A stretch of DNA of 64,000 nt, taken from positions 7,442,501 to 7,506,500 of the forward strand of contig JARWKL010000008.1 in assembly GCA_029961685.1 (NCBI GenBank). The letters are read 5' to 3'. A program made the position numbers and the translations under genes. Each line of letters begins with the position of its first letter. Within the stretch, counting starts at the first letter, position 1. The notes beneath the pieces were generated by a model. It saw only the letters and a list, made by a program, of their open reading frames with translations. It was not told where the DNA came from and did not search any database. The DNA is from Aristolochia californica (Eukaryota > Streptophyta > Magnoliopsida > Piperales > Aristolochiaceae). Shown here in pieces: positions 54,904-64,000 of this stretch.

Positions 54904-55577
54904 CCAACATAGTCACCATAAAAAATGTTTTAATCTTCAAATGATCATGAAGTTTAAAAAAGACTCTTTCCAGGAAACCCTTTAAAACATCTGAAGATTC
55001 TATGTGTAGCTTCCAGATGAATTTTTTGTTAGTATTCCATGAACTAACTAACCACACTAGCATCATAAGAAATATCTAGGCAAGTAACACTAGCATATAT
55101 GAGTTTTCCAAATAAACATTGATATATTGTTTTCTCATTGAGTTTAATACTTTGATATCATGAAGATCATGTCCAATTCTCATGGGAGTTTCAACTAGTT
55201 TGGCATCCCATACTCTTGTAAAATATTTGTTACATACTTTCTCTATGTCAGTAGAAGACCTACCTTACTTCTCGCAACTTTAATTCTTAGAAAATATTTT
55301 AGCCAACCAAGGTCTTTAGTCTGAAAATATTTTACCAGATGTGTATTTACCACCTCAATGCTAGTCACATCACTACCACACAATATGTCAGACAATATTC
55401 AATATGTCTTCATTAGATTATTTTTGTTGAATCCCAACTCTGTGAGAAGTGATTTGATCCATATAAGTTCACTTATTATATGTGTCATGGCTCTGTACTC
55501 AACCTCAGCACAATATCTAACGACAACATTTTGCTTCTTACTCTTCGAAGTTACCAAGTTTCCTCCAACTAGAGTAC
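54904..55577 (-). pseudogene. Ty1/copia RT and RNase H pieces in wrong order
   Basis: Reading the minus strand from 55577, RNase H text comes first (NLVTSKSKKQNVVVRYCAEV, EYRAM, LIWIKSLLTELGF, to about 55400). RT text follows (GSDVTSIEVV, KDLGWLKYFL, RKYVTNILQEYGMP, then LKGFLERVFFKLHDHLK, to about 54910). The usual order is RT then RNase H, so this piece is rearranged. It is broken by stops. Confidence 0.75.
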
Positions 55578-55971
55578 TGTTGAATTTAGGATCCCAAAAT
55601 TAGAACCTCGAGCAAATGTAAAAGATGAAGAGGGGAAGAAAAGAGGAAGAGAAGGCAAAGAGAGGAGTCAGGTAAGAAGAGAGAAAGGAAGAGAGAGCTT
55701 TTAGGCTTAAGTGAGAGCTTAGACAAATTAAGAGAAGGGGATATAGCTTGGTGTTCTACCCCAAGCCACTGGCCTCTATTTATAGTTTTTGAGAGGATGT
55801 TACAATATCTATAATTCCCTAAGGGCTACAAGCTTTAAATAAGAAAAGACATAAGTAGACATATTTCTCCTTGACTAATTACATCCATGTGCCATTTTTA
55901 TTACCATCCCACCTCTCTTGGACGTATGGGACTTCTCCTTGGATGTGTAGGCTTGAGTCCATCTTCTAACA
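55578..55971 (-). mobile_element. Copia LTR (3' LTR, minus strand)
   Basis: It starts TGTTGAATTTAGGATCCC and ends CATCTTCTAACA. On the plus strand the reversed tract CTCCCCCTCAAGTTGGGG follows. The 5 bases before it are AGTAC; no matching copy was found on the other side. Confidence 0.82.
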
Positions 55972-56800
55972 CTCCCCCTCAAGTTGGGGTGAGAAAACAT
56001 CATAAATATCCGGTTTGCTACAAATGGTGGATAGAATGTTGTGAGTGATTGGCTTTCTGAGGATTTCTACAACTTGTCCTTGTCAGATATGACGAGAGAT
56101 AATATGCCAGCTTGGAATTTTTCCCATATAAAATGGCAGTCCACCTCAATTATGTTGTATTTTCCAACACTATCCCACAAAATGGGATGTAATCGCAGTG
56201 TTTCCAACTTGAAACAAAAAATATAGACGTAGTTATAAACTCTTCCATCCCGGTGTCCCAAGGATGAGTACGAATCGGGCATCGACTCTCAAAGGGTATT
56301 AATGGGTGTTAAAATATAAGTCGAAACCAACCTCAAAGGCTTCAAATACATATAGTGATAATAATCACTAAATTGGGTAATATTTGTCATTCACAAGACG
56401 ACGATAAAGAACTCAAGGGTACCAATAAAAAATCTCGAAGGACTTCAAACACCCATATAAATAAAAGGACTAACGAAGGCAATACTCCAAAAATGTTTGG
56501 CCAAAGGTGTAAGTGAGAGTCAAATAAAGGACAATAGGAAAAAGGCTATCAAATAAGAGGGTTATGGGAATCAAACGAACACATAATATTGGGGCCACCA
56601 TGTGCTTTATTTAAATCTTCATCAAAATAACCAATGTTGATAACACTCAGCAATCAAGGAGTCATTCAATAATAACATTTTAGTCAAAGAGACATAATAG
56701 TAGAAACATATATGACCAATCACCAAATAACATGCAGTAGTCGAAAATAAAAATTATCACAAATGGAGGTTGCATGTACTCAACGGTGAAAAAATGAACC
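55972..56800 (-). pseudogene. Copia 3' end: RNase H tail and untranslated tail
   Basis: The minus strand encodes IEVDCHFIWEKFQAGILSLV and a CSKPDIYDVFSPQLEGE end (55985-56150) next to the polypurine tract. At 56171 an LTR-start-like TGTTGGAAAATAC joins to the tail repeat (56180-56800), which is the reverse complement of 51100-51640. Confidence 0.7.
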
Positions 56801-57427
56801 ACGAAGATACTGTTTTATGTCCTAGAAAATTTTCAATTGTTAAAGATAAGAAATAGAAAAGTTGTGAATATGGAAGAAATAGAAAATATTTGTGAAGTCG
56901 TCTGACACTTGTGTTAAGTTGTGGAGTCTAATTAACACCTTACACCCTTTCGCGGATTGACCTTCGCGGTAAGGTCACCATGGGGGTTAGAAGGGGGGAG
57001 CCCCCGAGCGAGTCCACGATATATTGATTGTTGTGTCATTAAGGATAGTTTGGGAATTTCACACTTGTAATATGGTTGCCCTAATTTTTTCTTTATATAT
57101 GAGGGTGTCTTTGTTAGGATTTTATCACCTTGACGAAGATCATCATCCGAGGAGCATTAGTTGTGGTCGAGAGAGGTTAGAGATAAACAACACATGTAAG
57201 TGTGTGTGATCTATCTTGTAAACAATTTCATCTTTATAGTGGATTACTACAGCGGCAAAAGACATGACGTAGTCTCACCTTGAGGCAAACCTATATAAAA
57301 CTTGTTGTTTGTTCTCATGCTTATTTTTCTTTCTTTTGTGATTATTATTATTGCTCTCGTTAATTTGGAATTAGGGTGTCTAATTCCTAACAAGTGGTAT
57401 CGGAGCTTTGGTTCGTGATTGAGAGTA

Positions 57428-58080
57428 ATGGTTGGTAGAGAAGGATTGGCAATTGGAATCAACAAGTTCAATGGTACGAATTTTGGGTTTTAGAGGATGC
57501 ATATCGAAGATTGTCTGTATAGTAAAAAGTTGCACACACCACTTCTGAATATGACACCAAAAGGTATGAAAGATGATGAGTGGAATCCCCTTGATAGATA
57601 GGTGTTAGGAGAAGTCCGGTTGACACTGTTGAAGAACGTTGCTGACAACATGGCATCGGAGAAAACTATAGAGGGGATGATGAAGATTCTCTGACATGTC
57701 AGAGAAGCCTTCGACAAATAATAAGGTACATCTCATGAACAATCTATTCAATTTAAAGATGATAGAAAATACATCAGTGGCATCATATTTGAATGAGTTT
57801 AGTACGATTGTCAATCAATTGACCTCCATTCAAATTAAATATGATGATGAGGTTCATGCTTTGATTTTTTTGGCGTGTCTACCAAATTATTGGGAGCCTA
57901 TGAGGGTTGTGGTCAGCAACTTTGTAGGCAAAGAGAAGTTGATCTTTAATGATGTTTGGGATACCATTCTTGTAGAGGAAGTTCGTAAACTTTGAGAGGA
58001 GTTCCAACAAGGGCAATGGTAGAGGGAAATCAAGGAATGGTAGAAGCAAGTCCAAATTCGAAAAGAATGAGGAATGTTGG
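57428..58080 (+). pseudogene. Copia J gag
   Basis: Starts MVGREGLAIGINKFNGTNFG, then KKLHTPLLNMTPKGMKDDEW, and after a frame change EKPSTNNKVHLMNNLFNLKM, ASYLNEFSTIVNQLTSIQIK and VVVSNFVGKEKLIFND. This is the UBN2-type Gag. It is broken by stops near 57490 and 57600 and by frame changes. Confidence 0.88.
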
Positions 58081-58500
58081 ATGTGGCAAGTGTGGTACAA
58101 CAGTTAGTTGGGTCTATAAGTTGCAGAAGATAATTTCTCTTTCCACTACTGAGGCAGAATATGTTGCTATGACCAAAGCCAGCAAAGAGATGGTATGCCT
58201 GCAGCCTTTTTGGAAAGAATTAGGTCTCAAGCATGGGAAGAATGTATTGTATTATGACAGTCTAAGTGCTATTCATTTGGCAAAGAATCATGTTTATCAT
58301 GCCAGAACAAAACACATACAAGTACGTTATCACTTCATCTGATAGGCTCTAGAGGATGGAGTCTTAGCACTTGAGAAGATTCAAGGAAGTCAGAATCCGG
58401 TTGATATGTTAACAAAGACTATTATGATTGAGAAACTGAAATTGTGTGCAACTTTAGTTGGACTTCTCTCTGAGGATTAAGAAGTCATTGCCATTGCAGA
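58081..58500 (+). pseudogene. Copia J RNase H, C-terminal part
   Basis: Contains SWVYKLQKIISLSTTEAEYV, MTKASKEMVCLQPFWKELGL, YYDSLSAIHLAKNHVYHART, KHIQVRYHFI and, after a stop, QGSQNPVDMLTKTIM. It follows Gag directly, so about 3 kb of pol was deleted. Confidence 0.88.
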
Positions 58501-58973
58501 TGAGATATTGATGAAGGATTAGTCTCCAAGTGGGAGATTGTTAAGTTCTGGAGCTTAATTAACATCTTACACTTTGTCGCAGATCGACCTTCATGGTAAG
58601 GTCGTCGTGAGGTTGCAAGGGATACAGGGGCGGAGCCCCCCATTGAGTCCACAATATATTGATTGTTGTGTCATTAAGGATAGCTTGGAGATTTCATACT
58701 TGTAATTCGGTTGCCCTAAGTTTCTCTTTATATATGGGGCACCGTTGTTAGGGTTTTATCACCTTGATGAGGATCATCATTCTAGGAGCATTAGTTGCGA
58801 TCGAGAGAGGTTAGAGATAAACAACACTTGTAAGTGTGTGAGATTTCTGTTGTAAACTATTTCATCTTCATAGTGGATTACTGCAGTGGTGGAAGACAGG
58901 ACGTAGTTCTTCTGCTATTATTATTATTGCTCTCGTTAGTTAGGAATTAGGGCATCTAATTCATAACAACTTG

Positions 58974-59840
58974 TGAAGATGGAAATCTATTTTGCCACTG
59001 CTAGAGGGGGGGAGTCTCAAAAAATCATTTTCTCCCCTTGGTTCTTCTATTGTCCTTTCTTGCTTTCTTCATTCCAAACCTTCTCACCATAGCTGCTCCA
59101 AGAGAGAGACGAACTATCTAGAAGAAATATTGGATCAAGCATTCCACATATGGTACAATACTGGACAATGCCCTCTTAGAGAGGGGGAGTCTGTGGCTTG
59201 GTCCAACATGTCTTGTCGATCACCATCAACAGTCCTCCCACGTGAACAATCGAACGTGTTCGAAATCAATAAGAGGAAGAAGAAGTAGAAGTTGTCCATT
59301 TTTTGTGTTGATAGATGAAGCGAAAGGTGTAAACCAAGGCTCTACTACTACCATGACTATTGTAGCTTCCTCACCCTATATTTCTCAGTCCAAAGCCTAC
59401 TGTTGTAGAGAATGAGGTGCAAGATCATGGAAACAGTGCTGGTTATGATCCGATTCCAAGTCCGATATCGGGTTTGAATCCACATCTAACTTAAGGTCCG
59501 ACTCTAGATCCTAGTCTACATTATAAGTTTTAGACAAATTGCAAAACCAGTTTGGCCATGATCCTTATAAAATTTCATTCTCAATAAAGTTATTATTTTT
59601 GGTTTGACGGGAGACCATACAAAGTGATTTGGCCCGAGGTCTCATCTCATGTGTTAGGTTGTTGTGTTGCATTAATTGTGTATCTTCCGCATCACCCCAC
59701 CCCCCACCCCCCACCCTAGAAACTTCATTGAGGTCTTGGTCAAATTGGTTTGTTAAATTGTTTCAATTCTACCATTACAATCCCCCTAGATTTTCTTTAT
59801 AAAAAAAAAAAAAAAGAAGATGGTCACATTCACGATTTCT
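58974..59840. other. Unclassified sequence
   Basis: No domain is recognised; a C-rich simple stretch (CCCCACCCCCCACCCC) lies near 59695-59715 and an A run near 59800. Confidence 0.4.
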
Positions 59841-60250
59841 TTGGAAGTACGAGTGTCGCATAGTTGCCTCCTCCTGATTTTAGTTATTTTCCTCTAGTAT
59901 TTCTTCCATTTATCATCTCGTGTTTTCATCATTTAAGATCAATGCCTAGACCCACTACCTAAAAGTATAAGTAGTGTGCCCAATATCTAGGTTGAGTTAA
60001 GTCTTTTTGTTCTTCACTCAATAGGTGATTTGTGTTTTAGCTACCCTTAAAAAGCAAGTTGACTCTTAGTTGTGCCCTAAAGTTAAGGTCATTTTTCGCC
60101 TTTGAAATAGAGCGAAGTGTGCTTCAAAATATGACCATTTTGACTGGTGTATGGTGCTTTGTTGTACAACTAGGAGTGATTTTCTTCTTCCATATTATGT
60201 TTTACCCAAATTTGATCTCTATGCCCTTTTTATCCCCAGCTTGAGGGGGA
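59841..60250 (+). repeat. Copia 3' tail repeat with polypurine tract
   Basis: GTGTGCCCAATATCTAGGTT and TTTTAGCTACCC match 10555-10620, and TTTCGCCTTTGAAATAGAG matches 15247-15270. It ends CCCCAGCTTGAGGGGGAGAA at about 60236-60254. No clear LTR follows. Confidence 0.6.
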
Positions 60251-60734
60251 GAATTAGAAGAAGTACAAAAAAGAGGTATTTTATTCCATATAATGTAGTA
60301 ATTTTTACGTGACCAAAATATTCAAGAAATGGGGAGAACAAAAGATGAAGATTTTGCATCTATGAAAAAAAAAATTGAAGGTCAAGAATTTTTTCTCGTT
60401 ATAATCTTCAACCTAAAGGAGAGTGTTGAAGAGAAAATATGGAAAAGTCTTACATAACTCTCAAAGCAAAAAATCTCACAGAGTCAACATTAATATGGTG
60501 GAGTTTAAGAAGAGTCTCATCAGAAGGAGATCTCACATAAGAGGTTTAGTTTATTTATGTTCAATTGTTTATTTTTTTAAGGACTTATTTTAGTGTTTGA
60601 CTTTGGTATAACTAGGATAGTTTAATTATAATCGGATATAAAAAAAATTAAAAATTAAAGAAGTACTAAAAGCTTAACAACCTAAACAAAGAATTCTAAA
60701 AATTATTGAGGACTAAAAACTGACCATTTTTTAG

Positions 60735-61060
60735 TTTTGAAAAATTCTCTAGTTTGTCTTATATTTCTTTAGTTGAATTACAGTATGAAACCTGATTAGC
60801 TAACTCATTGCTCAACACATTGAGCAAGAGTCCCATGGCTAATGCCATTTTATTTACCTTAGCAATATCTTTCTCATACCAATCGTTTACAAATTTGGGA
60901 GTGGGTCTACCATTTTTCTTCTGTGATAGGAGATGGGCCCATTGCATACGGATTCCCACATGTCAAGGCTCTCCAATTGAAAGAAAACTTTTATTCTATA
61001 ATCCCAAGAACATGATCCTCTCAAAGTTTGCCGATTCTATATTCTCCTAATAGAATGGGT
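60735..61060 (-). pseudogene. Ty1/copia gag (UBN2-type) fragment
   Basis: The minus strand reads QLESLDMWESVCNGP, then in the next frame KFVNDWYEKDIAKVNKMALA and NELANQVSYCNSTKEI*DKL. This is the UBN2 Gag text (family: W-x-x-x-N-G-P ... C-x-x-A-K-E-I-W-D-K-L). The Trp codon before DKL is now a stop. Confidence 0.72.
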
Positions 61061-62122
61061 GGTAATATGTTGCTAATCTAATTCCTGAACTAGGATCTTT
61101 GGTAATCCACCTAGAACCAAACTATTAGAGTGCCCTTGTTTTGATATCACTTATTAGGTTTGGTGAAGAAAAAACTTGAGAAGTTGAATGGGTTTATTCA
61201 ATGTGCTGCTAAATTAATCTGGGCAAGTACAAATGCAGTCACACAATAAGCACACAAAAGCATATAAAGATTTACAGTGGTGCACAATCCTCTCGATGAA
61301 TACTCAAAATCCAATGTGTTTGCGCATCAAAGTTAATTCACTATAATCGGATCTTCAAAAGGCAGTTATAACAAAATGCCTCTTAGGCCAACTAAATTGT
61401 TGTGCACATTGGGACTTACACCAATGAACCACAACACCTAATTTATAATACCTTACCCTTACTTATGAATGCAACAACCATAGGTTATCCAACCAAAACC
61501 CATAAAAGGATTTTCTAGCAGCCAACTAGGCAATCCTACCAAGACCCTCATACGGATTTTACAACAACTCACTAGCCAACTAGCCTAGACCGTCTAGAGG
61601 GATAGTCAACACCGCCTACCTTCACAAGGTCTTATGGCATACAATAGTAACAAATAGGGCTTTTCAGCCTATTCCTCTATGACCAATTGGTCTTTCTCGA
61701 ATCCAATAGAGATGAGGATGGTTTAACCTTGCCAAAGTTTGACCCACTAGTGCAAGGTTACATACTTATAATTCGGCCCTTTTTTGATAGGCTCTAATGT
61801 AGGTAGATTTCATAATTCAAGTAGAATTAGATAGACACATCAATCTTAGGTAGTTATTCAAAGTAAATAGCAGCTCAAATAGTCCTCAATAACTTGATTT
61901 TAAAAGACCATGCTCATGATAAAAATAAAAAAAATGGATTGGCTTTTTGAATGTGGATGGAATCACTTAAAGAAGCTAAATCAAATAAATCATTGGAAAG
62001 TAAAACTTATGATTACTAATCTAAACTCTAAAGAAGGCTTTCAAAGTGATATTGCACTAATTCAATATACTCAACCAAGTATGACCAATAGATTTTTTAA
62101 AAGTAAAAAAGCAAGTAAATAC
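61061..62122. other. Unclassified sequence
   Basis: No gene or LTR is recognised. Confidence 0.4.
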
Positions 62123-62127
62123 ATGGA

Positions 62128-62987
62128 TGTTGAGGACTCAATAGCTCACCAAGTCACCCAAAGGAGGCGACAATGACTCACTGAGTTAATTACTTTTAAA
62201 TTTTATATTTTATATTGCTTTAAGTATATTTTTCATTAAGTATGTAAGGATCCAGGTCGCAGGGGCAGAATTGTCAATTTAAGCCCTAAAACTCTAAAGA
62301 CGTCAAACCCTGTTTAGAGGGTAGAGAAATAGAAGAAAGACAAGCATTGAATTAGGTTAAACAGGGTTTAGGGTTTGGGAGGTCTCCTTCACGAGCACCA
62401 GTTATAGTTCTCTCTTGATTTTGGGTTTTTTCTTTCTCTTTTGAATTCTGGTTTGCATTGATCTTACCGAAGCCAAGGGGGAAGGATTGATTTAGTGTTT
62501 CCGAGTTCAATTAGAGGTTGTAGCCTCTCCTACATCCACAGCAGCAAGAGGGAGCTTCTCTCCTTCATTCCAAGCAAGGGTAGGGGTTTCCCAACCCCAA
62601 ACCGAGAGCAACCTCTAAAGAGGTGCTTCAGCCCCAAAGCCAACAAGCTCCAAGGTTAAGAACCCCTAACCTATGATCTGAGGACTGTCCAAGTTAGAGG
62701 CTTTAAGCCCCTAACCCGACCAGCAGCAGAGAAGGTTTTAAATCTCTCAACTATGAGCAGCAAAGGGGGACCTTTCCCCTCCTATCCGAGCAGCAACAAC
62801 AAGGGCTCTCTGCCCTTACTGAGAATAGCAGCCTAGGTTCACAAAGGAGGCTGCTTTCCTCCTATCCTAGAACAGCCAAAGAGAAGGAGACTCCTTTTCA
62901 GACTTACCGAGAAGAGCAGCTCTATTACAGTGTTGGATTCACATATCCCATGCCGAGTTACTCGATCCATGACTAGGGACCTTAACA
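62128..62987 (+). mobile_element. Element M 5' LTR
   Basis: 860 bp, from TGTTGAGGACTC to GGGACCTTAACA. It shares the sequence from GGCGACAATGACTCACTGAG onward with 3757-4570. Confidence 0.92.
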
Positions 62988-62990
62988 ACT

Positions 62991-63002
62991 TGGTATCAGA
63001 GT
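62991..63002 (+). other. Primer-binding site, initiator tRNA-Met (element M)
   Basis: TGGTATCAGAGT, 11 of 12 bases of the initiator-Met primer site, three bases after the LTR. Confidence 0.9.
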
Positions 63003-63019
63003 AGGGTAACACAGGGGAG

Positions 63020-64000
63020 CCCAGCAATGGTGAGTTAAAAGAGTTGATGATCAGAGGGCAGCAGGTACAAGAAGAAAAACAAGTAGAGAATGAAAGAAAG
63101 TTTGCCATAATCATGGAGAAGTTGGAACAAATTCCAAATATTAATCTCCAGATTGATAGACTTTCTAGAATGATGGGAAATATTATGGTTGGAAGAAATT
63201 CAACCCCGGAGCAAAGAGGAGAGGGCAACTCGCACCACAGAGGGGGAGACCAATTTACAGGGTGCACTGCCTTTCCTGGCCAGACGGGAAATTTCAACCA
63301 AGGAGGAGGCACCGTACCAAGGTATACAAAACTTGACTTCCCTACTTTTAAGGGGTCAAATGACCCCTTGATTTGGTTACATAGATGCGGAAAAAATTTT
63401 ACCCATAGAGAACATCAGAAATTGATAAGGTAGGATTGGCAGCCTTCCACATGCTCGATGATACACAACTCTGATTTCCTCAAGTAGAGTTGGATAGATT
63501 GGTGCTGGATTGGGAAGAGTTTAAGAAATTATGCACTATCCGGTTCGGTCCTCCAGCCCATAGTAACCCCTTGGGGGATTTGGTGTTGTTATGACAAACT
63601 GACCCAGTGGAACTATATCAAAAATATTTCCAAGAAAAATTGGCACGAGCTGGTCGGATGGTTCGCGTAGACCAGTAGGTCAATTTATTTACACAGCCCT
63701 TACTGAGTCATTAAGGTTAGAGGTGGAGCTCCACACACCTGCTGACTTAGCTCGAGCAATGAATCTAGCTCGCACACTAGAACTTTGACAAAATGTTCAT
63801 AACAAGAGACCAACTTGGCTAGGAGACCGGAACACTACCTATAGCTAGTAAGGGAGACGAAACACTAACCCTCAGATAGTTTCTCCAGTAGGGCAACAAG
63901 TCAAAAATCATACCAGTATTACTCCTGCAGCAAATACACAACCCAACAACCTGCCCGCCCGGTTTATTCAAAAATTAACTAGTGGGGAGATGGTTGAGTG
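63020..64000 (+). pseudogene. Element M gag, incomplete at window end
   Basis: The frame 63044-63433 has a charged start and the core YTKLDFPTFKGSNDPLIWLH RC. After a frame change: AAFHMLDDTQL, LDWEEFKKLCTIRFGPPAHS, NPLGDLVLL and stops at about 63470, 63594 and 63675. It ends just before the zinc knuckle (FIQKLTSGEMVE). Confidence 0.88.

Larger units (their letters stand above)
56912..58968 (+). mobile_element. Ty1/copia J, internally deleted, perfect TSD
   Basis: Total 2057 bp. LTRs are 56912-57392 (481 bp) and 58539-58968 (430 bp), both TGTTAAGTT...TAACA. The primer site is TGGTATCGGAGC (57395-57406, one mismatch to initiator Met) and the polypurine tract AAGTGGGAGAT. Flanked by ACTTG at 56907-56911 and 58969-58973. 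Gag is joined to RNase H; protease, integrase and RT are absent. Confidence 0.95.
62128..64000 (+). mobile_element. Ty3/gypsy M, 5' part, continues past the window
   Basis: A complete 5' LTR, a primer site and most of gag are present. It belongs to the same family as B and the solo LTR at 3757. The bases before it are ATGGA (62123-62127); the TSD partner lies outside the window. Confidence 0.9.

Noticed and set aside
1..64000. CRISPR arrays, rRNA genes, bacterial operons
   Set aside because: No spaced short repeats, no rRNA text and no prokaryotic gene layout; the window is plant nuclear DNA.

Overview
This window looks like TE-rich nuclear DNA of a flowering plant. It holds one apparently intact gene, a five-exon expansin-like A (EXLA) gene at 22654-23800. 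Almost everything else is LTR retrotransposons in many states of decay, plus a hAT-like DNA transposon, satellite-like repeats and unclassified intergenic DNA. The plant assignment rests on the EXLA gene, Athila-type and chromovirus-type Ty3/gypsy elements, Ty1/copia elements primed by initiator tRNA-Met, and captured fragments of typical plant genes. I cannot name the species.

Layout. 1-9581: a decayed chromovirus-like Ty3/gypsy (element B) broken by a minus-strand Ty1/copia (N), which itself carries a gypsy solo LTR with a perfect target-site duplication (TSD). 9582-15879: copia 3' tails and a minus-strand copia LTR pair (F) enclosing a gene-capturing element (G). 16072-16800: an LTR- or pararetrovirus-like regulatory stretch rich in palindromes. 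17256-19684: hAT-like element K. 19747-22650: quiet intergenic DNA. 22654-23800: EXLA. 24665-25170: a miniature TRIM-like array with LTRs of about 82 bp. 25177-29583: gene-capturing element C with both LTRs. 29694-33320: LTR fragments, K-like DNA, a 185-bp solo LTR with a TSD, and a T-rich tandem repeat. 33800-51740: a deep nest in which a copia (H) holds a gene-capturing element (E), which holds an Athila-like gypsy (D), which holds a chromovirus-like gypsy (A). 52690-58968: copia fragments, an inverted LTR pair around a poly-C tract, and a short deleted copia (J) with a perfect TSD. 58969-62122: mostly unclassified, with a copia tail and a gag fragment. 62128-64000: the 5' part of another chromovirus-like gypsy (M).

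Main discovery. Elements C, E and G form one family of non-autonomous LTR retrotransposons. Their LTRs (312-354 bp) are alike, and all three keep a short 3' module apparently inherited from a chromovirus polyprotein; C shows an initiator-Met primer site. Their interiors hold pieces of unrelated cellular genes, in sense orientation and without visible introns: PABP RRM, aspartate carbamoyltransferase and vacuolar H+-pyrophosphatase in C; an HSP70-17/HYOU1-type chaperone fused in frame to glutamate synthase in G; peroxisomal 3-ketoacyl-CoA thiolase in E. This looks like serial capture of spliced transcripts. The Ty3/gypsy and Ty1/copia coding regions are all broken by stops and frameshifts, so any movement would need proteins supplied from elsewhere.
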